A model generated the notes under the pieces. The model was not told where the DNA came from. It saw only the letters and a list, made by a program, of their open reading frames with translations, and searched no databases. Source: Parietaria judaica (Eukaryota; Streptophyta; Magnoliopsida; Rosales; Urticaceae). From it: 64,000 nt of DNA. A program made the translations under genes and the position numbers. Below, in pieces: positions 1-10,857 of this stretch. The stretch lies in NCBI GenBank assembly GCA_954871525.1, contig OX940864.1:20764001-20828000 (forward strand), given 5' to 3'. Every line of letters begins with the position of its first letter. Within the stretch, counting starts at the first letter, position 1.

Positions 1-657
1 GAAGCAGAGTTCATGGCGGCAACCGCAGCAGCATGTCAAGCTATGTGGTTGAAAGGGCTACTTAGTGAAGTGACCGGATCCGAGCAGAGACCAGCTACTC
101 TCTACGTGGACAACAAGTCTGCAATTGCGTTGATGAAGAATCCAGTGTTCCATGGACGGAGCAAACACATTGACACGAAGTTTCACTACATTCGTGAGTG
201 TGTGGAGAAGCGAGAGATCATCGTGGAGTTCGTCAACACGAGGGAGCAACGGGCAGACATTCTTACTAAGGCTCTAGGGAGAGTCAAGTTCGAAGAGATG
301 AGAGAGCTGCTCGGAGTGAAGAGAGTGGAAGCAAGTCAAGCTTACGGGGGAGAATGTGAGCTTAAGCTTGACTTAGTCCGGATGACGACTAGAACCCAGG
401 ACGGGCAGAAACACTTGCGAGGAGTCAGCCCGGGTACCGACCAGAACAGAAGACGGACAGCTGTTCAGCCCAGCTCGGGTGAACACGAGCAGAACATCCG
501 GATAGAAGGCAAGCCCGGCCAGAGGCAGACGAGCAGGCCAGCTCGGGGACAGAGAAGCTGTCCGGGCAGGAAAAGGAAACTCTACCCAGAAAGGAAGACG
601 CGTAACTTGAGGAGCAAGCAAATCAAGTCAAAGATTCGGCGAGATTATTTAGGGTAG
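1..657 (+). CDS. copia pol, RNase H C-terminus (partial)
   Basis: The frame is open from base 1. It encodes the end of a Ty1/copia RNase H domain, recognised by the EAEFMAAT block, the YVDNKSAIALMKNP block, the HGRSKHIDTKFHYIRE block and the closing ADILTKAL motif. This domain degrades the RNA strand of the RNA-DNA hybrid during reverse transcription. Homology ends near the polypurine tract (344-354). The related element at 28736-29182 stops a few codons into its LTR. Here the frame reads about 100 codons into the LTR before stopping at 657, so the basic, low-complexity C-terminal stretch is LTR read-through and not a conserved domain. Confidence 0.85.
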   Translation, partial: EAEFMAATAAACQAMWLKGLLSEVTGSEQRPATLYVDNKSAIALMKNPVFHGRSKHIDTKFHYIRECVEKREIIVEFVNTREQRADILTKALGRVKFEEMRELLGVKRVEASQAYGGECELKLDLVRMTTRTQDGQKHLRGVSPGTDQNRRRTAVQPSSGEHEQNIRIEGKPGQRQTSRPARGQRSCPGRKRKLYPERKTRNLRSKQIKSKIRRDYLG

Positions 658-896
658 TTTCCTGATTTTGTGCGATTTGGGTAGCTAGGGTTTCACCTAT
701 GTGAGGCTATAAATATACCTAGCATGTACACTTTGTATAGTGTAGAGTCCATTAGAATTTTGAGTTTATCTTCTTGTATTGCCTTCGATTATTAATCAAG
801 AGAATTTCTTCTCCCAAAAGTTTGTGTCCTTATTTTTCTGTTCGATTTTTTGGTGTTATTCGTGTTCTTTGCAGATTCGTGAATTGGGATCCAACA
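355..896 (+). repeat. copia 3' LTR
   Basis: It begins TGTGAG directly after the polypurine tract and ends CCAACA, the TG...CA termini of an LTR. A TATA box (CTATAAATATACC) lies at 707-719, followed by a likely transcript start and polyadenylation region. Length is 542 bp. Confidence 0.8.
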
Positions 897-1216
897 GTGA
901 AAAGGGACAATAAGATTTTTTAAAATGCAACTCACATATCGTTTTTATATTTGGTTGATTAAGTCAATCCCTTATTTCTAGTTTGAAACTAATTAGGAAT
1001 TAGTAAATTTAACCCGTATATACATATGATTGTACGTGAATTGATGGAGATAGTTTATTATGATATGGAAAAGTCTTAACTTTTGTGATCAATAAGAACG
1101 TATGACTTTGTGTAATGGGTAATCAAAACATATTGTGTCAAGCTCTCATGTTTTACTTCACGTTTTTCCTATCTGCAATTACTGACTTTACTGTGTCAAG
1201 TAAATGAAACACTAAC

Positions 1217-2531
1217 CAGAACTTGTGCTCGTATCTCTTCAAGGGACAAAAGTGGATTTCCATGGGAGGTTTTTAGAGAAATTAAGACGTCAAGGAGGTC
1301 CTCAGGCTCAGTCATCTTGCCCTCTTTCCATAGGTTTACCCTGTCGTTGATTATCGGATCATGGTACTCCCGAATAACCTTCATGCTCGCGCGAACCTTA
1401 CTCTGATGGCTGTCCAAGTCGAGCATGCTCAGCCAAGGAAGGTAGTCGGAGACTGAGAACGCGTAGGAGTGCAAGAGAAGCTCGATGAGAGCTGAGACAT
1501 GTTTCTCTTCATCGGGACCGGCCACTCCACTGTTATTTGATCTCCCCAAATGCCGATTTCCGAACACCATCCTTCTAGTGATGTTCGCCGAAACATGCTT
1601 CGCTATATTTTTTACATTTACCACTTCACCTATATGTGTACACATTTTGTGTAAGTAACCACATATCTTAGTGAATAAACGTTAAGTATTATGAAATTTC
1701 ACCTTAAAATTACTTGACACAAATGGGGCGTTTAATTGATTGTAATGATGTAATAGTACTAATCACAATCGTAACAATAATTGTAATACAATATATAATC
1801 ATAATTGTAATTGATTCCAATATTTAGTTGTACTTTTTTTAATTAAGAGCGTAATGCCCAATTTTTTTAATAGAACCTAAATAAAAATAAAATTAGAGAA
1901 TATTTTACAAAAATACCCTAATGCATTTAAAGTCTACTCTTTATTAGATATAATATTAGAATGTAAATACTACACCTATCACCTATGTGCTTGAAAATTA
2001 AATAAATTAAGAACACGCTCTGTTAAAACCTGACAAATTCATAAGAATTGTGCCATTCAAAAAAAAAAAAAAAAAAATTCATAAGAATTGTTGAAGACGA
2101 ATAATGTAAATCATCCAAGAAATAAATAAAAAAAATGATAGAAGAAGAGAGGTAATGTAAAAATATTTGAAGATAGAGAAAAGCTTGTGCAGAGCTAGGA
2201 AACTGTAAGTTATAAAGGATAATTTGGTAGGAATTACAATTCTTATTACAAAGTTTGGGTTTCGTAATGTCACTACGTAAAATGGTCCTTTTTAATTGCA
2301 ATCCAATGTAAACATCATGACAATCTACCCTAAAACCATTCTTAATTAATATTGTTGGGACATAGAATTTTATTATATTATCGAAGTTATTAATTACTTA
2401 TCGAGGTATAATTAAGAGATGTTAGTTAGAATCGGACCTTTACAAAAGTATTATTTTATCGAATATTAATTTAACTTATTTTTTTAATTTGTAAATGAAA
2501 ATTGTAATAAGCAGTGCTGTTACAATTACAA

Positions 2532-2601
<70 letters not shown>

Positions 2602-3174
2602 TCGGTTCTCACCTTCGGAGCTCTTGGAGCACTGATCGTAAATAAAGCGAACTATAAAGTCAGCTTCTTGGGTTGTTTCCTTGAGCAGCCAGCGAAGTCT
2701 TGATTTGCTCAAAATTTCAGAAACCAAAATTCTCTTCATTTTCTTCCACTGATCTCCGCCCGGGCCTAGGGCGACGGTGAGGTACCCGTGTGTGATGATC
2801 TCGGTCGCCATCGTCTTGGGCCTTGACGCAAACACGCTGTCACACTTCTTCAGGAATTCTCGGGCGATCTCCGGCGAAGATACCACCACGAAGTCAGTGT
2901 TTCCTAGGTGGATGCAGGCGATGCCGGCTGATAATTCGCCGATGAGATGGTGGATCCACTCTGACGCCCGCAGGCCGCTGGCCCACATTTGTGGCAGGCA
3001 CCCGAGAACCGGCCATTTCCAACGCGGTCCGGGCGGCAACGTGGCGGCAGTGTTCCCCGCGAAGCGGGCCAGCTGGTATTTGATGAGAACCACTGTCAAC
3101 AATAACACTGGAAATATGGTCGCTGAGTAATCAGATAACCATGACATTATGTGGACTTGGTAGTTTATATGCAA
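1217..3174 (-). CDS. CYP79: CYP79-type cytochrome P450, copy X1, exons 1-2 (exon 3 absent)
   Basis: Exon 1 is 3174-2613 and exon 2 is 1629-1217. The donor GTGAG at 2612 is phase 1 and the acceptor is AG at 1631-1630. Exon 2 ends in phase 0 at a GT donor (1216-1215), exactly as in X2 and Y2. Exon 1 has an N-terminal membrane anchor (about residues 10-33), the proline hinge LPPGP, and the C-helix GDQWKKMKR. Exon 2 contains the CYP79-typical SVSDYLPWL and LLDVLISLK blocks. The product would be an ER-bound amino-acid N-monooxygenase making aldoximes. Exon 3, with the I-helix, ExxR and heme cysteine, is not present between 1 and 1216, where a copia element lies. It may continue left of the window or be lost. 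Function is therefore unproven and the copy may be a pseudogene. The closest relative in the window is X2. Confidence 0.85.
2532..2599. repeat. (CA)n/(TA)n microsatellite in intron 1 of X1
   Basis: A short CA run passes into about 27 TA repeats a few bases downstream of the exon 1 donor. Read through, it gives a meaningless Tyr-Ile repeat after exon 1. X2 has a much shorter TA run at the same place (46077-46094), so the tract expanded after duplication or shrank in X2. Confidence 0.9.
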
Positions 3175-3229
3175 TTATGAGTGAGTGCAATTAGTTGGAA
3201 CTTGGAAGTATGGTCTCATTCTTTGAAGG

Positions 3230-3241
3230 CCTTAAATAAGC
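3230..3241 (-). promoter_or_regulatory. degenerate TATA region of X1
   Basis: On the minus strand this reads GCTTATTTAAGG, about 56 bp upstream of the X1 start codon. X2 has CCTTATATAAGG and Y2 has TTATATAAGG at the matching place, so the X1 TATA core TATATAA has become TATTTAA. The surrounding bases (GGCCTTCAAAGAATGA) are conserved. Promoter function is inferred from position and paralogue conservation only. Confidence 0.45.
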
Positions 3242-6200
3242 ATGTCTTATAATTCAACAAGAATTGACTCGTCGCTCGCTTAGATAAGATACGAATCAAT
3301 TGAGATAACACAAAATTAAATGAAATGGTATGTAATATGTATAAAAGAAAAACTCTGTCTCCATCGTGCATGGAACACGTGTTATAGAACGAAGTTGTAA
3401 CTGATCTTCCATAATATTTCAAGATGAATAATTATGTGGAGAAGGAGCGTCGATACGAAAAAAAAATTAGACCGAAAATTTTAAGATAAAATGTGATAGA
3501 AACCTATTTTGTCAATAATTCAAAACTAAATCGATAAACTATATATAAAACTATAAATTGATGCGAGACATTGTATTGTTTATATCGTAAGTCTCACACG
3601 TCTGCTTTGTTGCCAAGGTATTCATCCCCATAAGTGAGGATCTATTTAATATATTTGGGATATGAGTCACAATTCAGTGATCTGACTCTTCTTAAAAAAA
3701 AACTATAAACCTATATGATATTGATGTTTATGTACATATTATTTTATTAAAGAAAAACACTAAAATTTAGAAGAAGAAAAATATATTAATTTCTTAATTT
3801 ATTCAACTTGTTTACTCAAATTTTTGTCAAAGTCAAAACTTGTTTAGAGTATGAGGAAAAAATGCATCTGAATGGAATTAGCTACGGCGAGTCGGACACG
3901 TTTTACGTGGTTCGAACTGTTAAGGATGTGCCTACTCCACGAGAGTTTTCATTATAATTTTCTATAAATATTACGTGAGGGAGTTTACATAAGAGATGTT
4001 TCCGAGAATAGTTCAAAAGAGAGGAGAGAGTGAAAAGAGTTACAATGGGAGGATTCGAGTTTCAAAACGAAAAAAATAAAAATCCTTGGAACGACTACAA
4101 TATACCCGTGGAGAGCGCGGGGAAGCTTATACCTAAGGAGTGCCGTAGCTCGGATACGGGGATATTGGTGGTCGGAATCCTCACGAAGTCCGGTCATTGT
4201 CTCCTTTCTCCCTGATTGGTTCCATTTGCGGTGGCCACCTTTGGAAGGAGGGGCAAATTTCTTCCATGTTTGGGAGCCGATCGAAGAGAGATATCTTTTT
4301 GCCGTGAAGGGGGAAATTTTTTGAAGTCTCTGGAGCGGAGGGGATCCAAGTGCTTTTTATAGGCGAGACAAAAATCTGAACCGCGGGCGACAATTGATCA
4401 TGTAAGCAGTAGGCGAATTACTCTCGACAAGTATTTGAGAAGTGATAGTCCTATATCTTGAGGAGGAGTGCACCGTGCCAGAGGTCAATTTTGCTTGTTG
4501 CGTTTTATTGCGCGTCCTTCCTTCCACTTCATGCAGTACGGCTGGACCTGCTTGGGAGTTCATCAGGCTAGGGCGAGGTCGGAGGCGGGCATATACGGTC
4601 AGGAGGGCTTACGACGGTCACAACTACAAACTGTGGATTATACCACCGAACGAGTATACACCACATAAGGCAAAAACCGTGGTTTAATCACATTTTAAAT
4701 GACGGAAAATTGTACCATCGTTTAAACGTAAAAAGATTCACGTTCAAACAACAAAAAGCCTTTACAGTTATTTGAAGCTAACCTCGCCGCGGCGTACTTA
4801 GCTACTAAAGATGGTAGTGTGTTTCCGTCGTTTGAAGGTCCTTGTTTCGCTTAATTTTTTTGAGATTCAAACTTTGAGGTATATTTTCCGTGACGGAGCA
4901 TTATTCTCGCCTCGGTGAGAGTTTGTTCCAATGACGCTATAAGTCAAACCCTCGTTTGAACGTCCGTGTTTCCGCTTTTTGAAATTTAAAATATGAAAAC
5001 ATGTGCTAATTGCCCCATCGCGCACTTAATTTGCATTGGGATATCAATTTCTTCAAACAACGGTAGTGTATAAACCGTCGTTTGAACTTCTGTGTTTTTT
5101 AAATTTCCGCGTTTTTTTGTTCATTAAGTCATTTCCACGTTTTTTCTCTCTCTGCCCTCTCTTTTCTTTTATCTCTTGTTCTATCTTCTCCTTCTCTTCT
5201 TCATCTATTCTTCCACTCTTATTCTCTATCAAACTCTCTCAACTAACTCATAAAAGCTCATATTTTACTGGTAGAGATGATATCGAAGTATAGGATTTTG
5301 ACGTTTTCTTAGTGGATTTTAGATAGAAAGGGCTAATGGAGCAAGGCTTATGGCTATGTCACGAGGCTCTCAATTTTAGCCGAACTCCAACGTTTAGGCC
5401 CTCGAATAGTCGAATTGACTTTTTTTTTTGTTAGGACAAAAAATTTTGTAATTTTTTTTTAACTTTTTTTCTTTCTTTCACGTTCTTGTATTTTATGTGT
5501 ATGAGATATGATAATGTGATTATGAATATGTGTTTGATCAACTTGTTGATGGTTTAAAGTGGTTTGTAATGTGTTTGAGCAATTTGGATTCAAATTTTAA
5601 AATTTGAACTTTCGATGTAGCAGAAATTTTGGGAATTTTTTCCCCTTTTTAGCTCAATGTTGGAGCTTTAACGACGCTACAAAAGTGTCGCTTGAAGCCA
5701 TCTTGTCGCGGCGAGAGTTATTTCGTTTGAGCCTACTTCAAATGACGGAAGTTGATCCTCGTTTGAAGTCAGACCACCGAGGTTCCAATGACACTACGGA
5801 AGTGTCGTTGCAACTTCCAACCACTGTTTTTAACGGTGGTTTAATCTTGATCTTTGTACTAGTGGGTGTCCCATTTTGGGGCCAACAAGCTCGAAAATGG
5901 GCCATCGCAACTACATTTTCAAATAGAATATTTAGTGATAGAATTGTAAAAAGATGATTACTAGAAGAATGTTCCAAAGGTATTAAAATATAGGGACTAT
6001 AGAAATACCATAAGTAAATAAATCTTTTAAGGTTAATGAGATTCGAACCAAAGTATCAAGGTTGATGATGAGATTTGAACCCAAATTTTCAGTAAGAATT
6101 GAGTTGGATCACTCTCATCTCCGTAATTTATGGATGTGTCAAACCTAAATTGCAAAGCAACATCTGTTGTTGAATAATAGGTTAACAAATTTTGCTATGG

Positions 6201-6662
6201 ACCAAGGGCCAGTCCTGCATGCTTAGGTTATGTCAATACTCCACAATCACATGCCAAATATAGCTTTCCAACTTTAGAATAGTCCGTACAAAATTGATTT
6301 TGTATGCCTCTCTCTCTCTCTCTCTCTCGTGTGTCTGTCAACATTGAGCCATTTGAAGTTACTGATCTCCTGAAGATTACTAAACAGTGGGACCATTTGA
6401 AGCTGAAACTAAACATGGGAAAAATAAAGGGACCATGATGAAGCGCAAACAAACCAGTTGTTCTCAACTTTTTGCTTCTTCTCACTTTTCAGCGCTAAAA
6501 AACAGACATGCTTAACATGCCGGGGATAGCAATTGTTTCAACTGTTAATTTTCATCTGTGACATCTGAGGTATGAGAAAATTCGGTTGTGGTTAAGAATG
6601 AGCACATGTTTGAGAAAGAGAAGTTTGTGGCGTTGAATGGATTTATGGCAGATAATTAGAGA
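3242..6662. other. upstream spacer of X1, duplicated upstream of X2
   Basis: No gene is seen. Blocks here match the X2 upstream region: 3240-4080 with about 46740-47400, 5560-5950 with about 47420-47830, and 6180-6660 with about 47990-48060 plus 49480-49811. The stretch of about 1.45 kb at 4090-5560 has no counterpart upstream of X2 and is either an insertion here or a deletion there. ORFs up to 117 codons occur but have no recognisable domains and are not conserved in frame between the two copies. Confidence 0.7.
6308..6328. repeat. (CT)n microsatellite
   Basis: About ten CT dinucleotides in the X1 upstream spacer. The paralogous position upstream of X2 is interrupted by a DNA-transposon-like insertion at about 48.1-49.5 kb. 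Confidence 0.85.
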
Positions 6663-6667
6663 GAGAC

Positions 6668-7166
6668 TGATGCGGGCCAAAAATGCGGACTTCGGTTTTC
6701 TAACGCATTCTATATTTTATACTCATATGTCGTCCTTAATTATTATCGTTTATTGTTAATTTTGTTGTCATTTGATTTCCACTAAAACTACATGTCATTT
6801 AGTTTTAGCGAAAACTACATGTCGTTTTTGTTTAGGTTGTTAATGCATTATATAAGCATCATTTTGTGTCTTGTAATATCTAGAGATTGAATGAATGAAA
6901 ATTGGAACTTTGAGTTCTTCCCCAAAACCGAGAGTCTCGTGAGCGAGCATCGAGTTTGATGCCTAAGAGTCGGTATTCGTGCGCAAATCAACGGTGATTG
7001 GATGCCCGAAGTCTAGCATTCGTGCGCGAATCAGTAGGCGAAGGAAGGTTCTTCGATAGGGAATTCGTGCGCCGAATCAACGATCAAGATCGATTATCCG
7101 GTAACGTTTTCTATCTTTTCTAGTTTGAAGATCGATCATCGATCTTCCAATTATTCCGCTGCATCA
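6668..7166 (+). repeat. first LTR of the tandem element
   Basis: 499 bp with TG...CA ends. It lacks the 35-bp internal duplication carried by the other two LTRs. Its last bases match LTR3 better than LTR2, which fits LTR1 and LTR3 being the original outer pair. Confidence 0.88.
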
Positions 7167-7641
7167 GTTTGGTATCACAGCTATGCAATTTCCGTCGACG
7201 TTACCGCGAGGAAGAAGACAAGATTGAAAGGTTGGACGCATCATTGGAGCGTCTAGCCCAACAAATTGTTGAGGCTGTGAAAAGGAGGGTAGATGAGCGT
7301 TATTCCCGGCGAAGCTGAGACAGAGGCGACGAAAATTGGGCGAAGAGAGCTTCATACTTGTCCAAAACCAGTTTTTCTTCTCTGCGCACGCCAACTGTTC
7401 GACAAAATATCCCAATGGAAAAAACAGCCCCATCACTGCGCAAAACAGCTTTCAAAGCACCCTTATGTCCCCCACAGCCCCCCGACGCACCCCCATCAAT
7501 GCCGCAACACCCCAACAAACGCTCATCAGCGCCACAGCGGCCCGACATGTGCCCATTGGTGCCTTGATGCTCCGACAAGCCCCGATAGACTCCACAGAGC
7601 CACAACACCGAACCCCAGAGCCATAGTACACCCAAACTGCT

Positions 7642-8391
7642 GTGTATGACGGCCACAACGCACAGCCCCACACACAGAAGCTCCACAGTGTGCTCAACAC
7701 GCAACAGAGCCCGACAGGAACGCTCCGCAATGCCCGAACAACCCAGAAAATCTCAACACACTACATGTGTTTGAAAAAAGACGTTGGTGACTCTCCGAGT
7801 CACTTATGGCTACTTTTCAAGGAGGCGGAGTCCAAATACCCCATGCACGACCCTCCAAGTCACTTTTGGCTCTTATTCGATGAGTCGGAGCCAAGTGTCC
7901 CCGAGTACGAAGAGCCAAAGTACGGCGAGGCCGCTTACGCCAAGGCGGAGTACGCCAAAAACCTCGACAACGAACCCGTGTATGATTTATACGACGATGA
8001 TGTGTACGACAAGCCCGTATTCGACGAGGTGGAGTACGCCGAACCCGTGTACGACGAAGCGGAGTATGCTCAAGCCGTTGACGACAACCCTGTGTATGAC
8101 GAGGAGGATTACAACGGAGCCATCTATGACGAGCCTTTGTACGATGATTTCTTGTATGCCAAAGAATTAAATGACAAAGCGGACGACGTAGAGGAGAATA
8201 TCGAGAGTGACACGAGCATGTTCCTCATAGTTCGCAAGCCGTGTTCGGACCTAACGGAGAGACTCGAGGTTTCTTTGGTGCCAAGTAAGGCCAGCGAGGC
8301 GATCGATCCGAACAAATCGAGCAAGTTTCGACATGCAGTGATCTTTTTGCACCGACTTCCGAAGGGACGGAGCAACCCGAGGTGGTTTTGA
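7642..8391 (+). CDS. acidic Tyr/Asp-repeat ORF of the retroelement, copy 1
   Basis: The 249-codon frame has a basic, low-complexity N-terminus, then two similar SHLWLLFKEAE / SHFWLLFDESE blocks (about residues 53-81), then an acidic stretch (about 85-175) built from repeats such as EPVYDEAEYA, and a basic C-terminus. I recognise no known domain. It occupies the gag position of the element, but no zinc knuckle or capsid motif is visible. The matching ORF in the second body (9737-10486) is intact with only a few substitutions. It could be a derived gag-like protein or simply an open frame in a repetitive region. A second frame overlaps its 3' end. Confidence 0.45.
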   Translation: MYDGHNAQPHTQKLHSVLNTQQSPTGTLRNARTTQKISTHYMCLKKDVGDSPSHLWLLFKEAESKYPMHDPPSHFWLLFDESEPSVPEYEEPKYGEAAYAKAEYAKNLDNEPVYDLYDDDVYDKPVFDEVEYAEPVYDEAEYAQAVDDNPVYDEEDYNGAIYDEPLYDDFLYAKELNDKADDVEENIESDTSMFLIVRKPCSDLTERLEVSLVPSKASEAIDPNKSSKFRHAVIFLHRLPKGRSNPRWF

Positions 8392-8762
8392 TGCTGGTCC
8401 CAGATGAGGTAATTAACAAGCTGCCCAAAGAGCTACTCACAGAGATACCAGGCGAGGTACTCGGGAAGCCGCGAGATGAGCCGACCGAGGAGCTAGTGGA
8501 CAAGCAAGACAATGAGCCGCTCGACAAACCGCCGAACATGATCGCGGAGATGGACAACCCCAACAGCCCGCCCAAACCACCCATTAACACACATTCATAT
8601 TTGTGGATGAGTTCTTTGCGACCCGGCGAGAATGATGTGGGCCTAAAACATCCTGGAAAACCATCCGACTCCACAAATGCCAATACACCCCGAATTCGAG
8701 GAGGAATTCTTTCCATACCTGAGAGAATGATGCGGGCCAAAAATGCGGACTTCGGTTTTTGA
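8382..8762 (+). CDS. second ORF of the retroelement body, copy 1
   Basis: The 126-codon frame overlaps the acidic ORF by 10 bases in a different frame. Its reading continues open upstream of the first ATG, which suggests that the two frames may once have been one protein, or may be joined by frameshifting. It contains proline- and acid-rich repeats (KLPKELLTEIPGEVLGKP; PTEELVDKQDNEPLDKPP) and runs into the middle LTR before stopping. No known domain is seen. The duplicate in the second body is 10477-10857. Confidence 0.4.
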   Translation: MVLMLVPDEVINKLPKELLTEIPGEVLGKPRDEPTEELVDKQDNEPLDKPPNMIAEMDNPNSPPKPPINTHSYLWMSSLRPGENDVGLKHPGKPSDSTNANTPRIRGGILSIPERMMRAKNADFGF

Positions 8763-9261
8763 ACGCATTCTATATTTTATACTTATATGTCGTCCTTAAT
8801 TATTATCGTTTATTGTTTATTTTGTTGTCCTTAATTATTATCGTTTATTGTTTATTTTGTTGTCATTTGATTTCCACTAAAACTACATGTCATTTAGTTT
8901 TAGCGAAAACTACATGTCCTTTTTGTTTAGGTTGTTGATGCATTATATAAGCATCATTTTGTGTCTTCTAATATCTAGAGATTGAATGAATGAAAATTGG
9001 AACTTTGAGTTCTTCCCCAAAATCGAGAGTCTTGTGAGCGAGCGTCAAGTTTGATGCCTAAGAGCCGGTATTCGTGTGCGACTCAACGGTGATTGGATGC
9101 CTGGAGTTTAGCATTCGTGCGCGAATCAATAGGCGAAGGAAGGTTCTTCGATCGGGTATTCGTACGCCGAATCAACGATCAAGATCGATTATCCGGTAAC
9201 GTTTTCTATCTTTTCTAGTTTGAAGATTGATCATCGATCTTCTAATTATTCCGCTGCATCA
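8728..9261 (+). repeat. middle LTR of the tandem element
   Basis: 534 bp. It carries a 35-bp duplication starting GTCCTTAATTATTATCG, shared with LTR3. It is nearly identical to LTR3. Confidence 0.88.
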
Positions 9262-9736
9262 GTTTGGTATCACAGCTATGCAATTTCCGTCGACGTTACC
9301 GCGAGGAAGAAGACAAGCTTGAAAGGTTGGACGCATCATTGGAGCGTCTAGCCCAACAAATTGTTGAGGCTGTGGAAAGGAGGGTAGATGAGCGTTATTC
9401 CCGGCGAAGCTGAGACAGAGGCGACGAAAATTGGGCAAAGAGAGCTTCATACTTGTCCAAAACCAGTTTTTCTTCTCTGCGCACGCCAACTGTTCGACGA
9501 AATATCCCAATGGAAAAAACAGCCCCATCACTGCGCAAAACAGCTTTCAAAGCACCCTTATGTCCCCCACAGCCCCCCGACGCACCCCCATCAATGCCGC
9601 AACACCCCAACAAACGCTCATCAGCGCCACAGCGGCCCGACATGTGCCCATTGGTGCCTTGATGCTCCGACAAGCCCCGATAGACTCCACAGAGCCACAA
9701 CACCGAACCCCAGAGCCATAGTACACCCAAACTGCT

Positions 9737-10486
9737 GTGTATGACGGCCACAACGCACAGCCCCACACACAGAAGCTCCACAGTGTGCTCAACACGCCAC
9801 GGAGCCCGACAGGAACGCTCCGCAATGCCCGAACAACCCAGAAAATCTCAACACACTACATGTGTTTGACAAAAGACGTTGGTGACTCTCCGAGTCACTT
9901 ATGGCTACTTTTCAAGGAGGCGGAGTCCAAATACCCCATGCACGACCCTCCAAGTCACTTTTGGCTCTTATTCGATGAGTCGGAGCCAAGTGTCCCCGAG
10001 TACGAAGAGCCAAAGTACGGCGAGGCCGCTTACGCCGAGGCGGAGTACGCCAAAAACCTCGACAACGAACCTGTGTATGATTTATACGACGATGATGTGT
10101 ACGACAAGCCCGTATTCGAGGAGGTGGAGTACGCCGAACCCGTGTACGACGAAGCGGAGTATGCTCAAGCCGTTGACGACAACCCTGTGTATGACGAGGA
10201 GGATTACAACGAAGCCATCTATGACGAGCCTTTGTACGATGATTTCTTGTATGCCAAAGAATTAAATGACAAAGCGGACGACGTAGAGGAGAATATCGAG
10301 AGTGACACGAGCATGTTCCTCATAGTTCGCAAGCCGTGTTCGGACCTAACGGAGAGACTCGAGGTTTCTTTGGTGCCAAGTAAGGCCAGCGAGGCGATCG
10401 ATCCGAACAAATCGAGCAAGTTTCGACATGCAGTGATCTTTTTGCACCGACTTCCGAAGGGACGGAGCAACCCGAGGTGGTTTTGA
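9737..10486 (+). CDS. acidic Tyr/Asp-repeat ORF of the retroelement, copy 2
   Basis: This is the second-body duplicate of the ORF at 7642-8391, also 249 codons with the same frame and stop. The few substitutions I see, for example Asp to Glu and Gly to Glu in the repeat region, do not break the frame. The repeat unit is again roughly EPVYDEAEYA. Function is unknown. Confidence 0.45.
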   Translation: MYDGHNAQPHTQKLHSVLNTPRSPTGTLRNARTTQKISTHYMCLTKDVGDSPSHLWLLFKEAESKYPMHDPPSHFWLLFDESEPSVPEYEEPKYGEAAYAEAEYAKNLDNEPVYDLYDDDVYDKPVFEEVEYAEPVYDEAEYAQAVDDNPVYDEEDYNEAIYDEPLYDDFLYAKELNDKADDVEENIESDTSMFLIVRKPCSDLTERLEVSLVPSKASEAIDPNKSSKFRHAVIFLHRLPKGRSNPRWF

Positions 10487-10857
10487 TGCTGGTCCCAGAT
10501 GAGGTAATTAACAAGCTGCCCAAAGAGCTACTCACAGAGATACCAGGCGAGGTACTCGGGAAGCCGCGAGATGAGCCGACCGAGGAGCTAGTGGACAAGC
10601 AAGACAATGAGCCGCTCGACAAACCGCCGAACATGATCGCGGAGATGGACAACCCCAACAGCCCGCCCAAACCACCCATTAACACACATTCATATTTGTG
10701 GATGAGTTCTTTGCGACCCGGCGAGAATGATGTGGGCCTAAAACATCCTGGAAAACCATCCGACTCCACAAATGCCAATACACCCCGAATTCGAGGAGGA
10801 ATTCTTTCCATACCTGAGAGAATGATGCGGGCCAAAAATGCGGACTTCGGTTTTTGA
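10477..10857 (+). CDS. second ORF of the retroelement body, copy 2
   Basis: This is the duplicate of the 126-codon frame at 8382-8762, with apparently the same translation. It runs into the third LTR. Function is unknown. Confidence 0.4.
   Translation: MVLMLVPDEVINKLPKELLTEIPGEVLGKPRDEPTEELVDKQDNEPLDKPPNMIAEMDNPNSPPKPPINTHSYLWMSSLRPGENDVGLKHPGKPSDSTNANTPRIRGGILSIPERMMRAKNADFGF

Larger units (their letters stand above)
1..896 (+). mobile_element. Ty1/copia retrotransposon, 3' end
   Basis: The left edge of the window cuts a copia element. Its visible part is the end of the pol RNase H domain, a polypurine tract at 344-354 (ACGGGGGAGAA), and a 3' LTR at 355-896. It lies about 320 bp beyond exon 2 of the CYP79 copy X1, on the side where exon 3 should follow. 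It therefore either sits in intron 2 or has replaced exon 3. The target duplication cannot be checked because the 5' end is outside the window. It belongs to the same broad copia group as the element at 26671-29502 (similar RNase H tail), but its LTR is different. Confidence 0.88.

Noticed and set aside
2476..2612. C-terminal Tyr-Ile repeat extension of X1 exon 1
   Set aside because: It is intron 1 read-through into the (TA)n tract; the conserved GT donor lies at 2612-2611.
2777..3130. Plus-strand ORFs antisense to the P450 exons (also at 46273, 51749, 52446-type positions and 63523)
   Set aside because: They are shadows of GC-rich P450 coding exons on the opposite strand, with no domain of their own.
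7164..7730. Minus- and plus-strand ORFs in the first part of each retroelement body
   Set aside because: They are overlapping frames in a low-complexity proline-, cysteine- and histidine-codon-rich segment, duplicated because the body is duplicated. No family similarity recognised.
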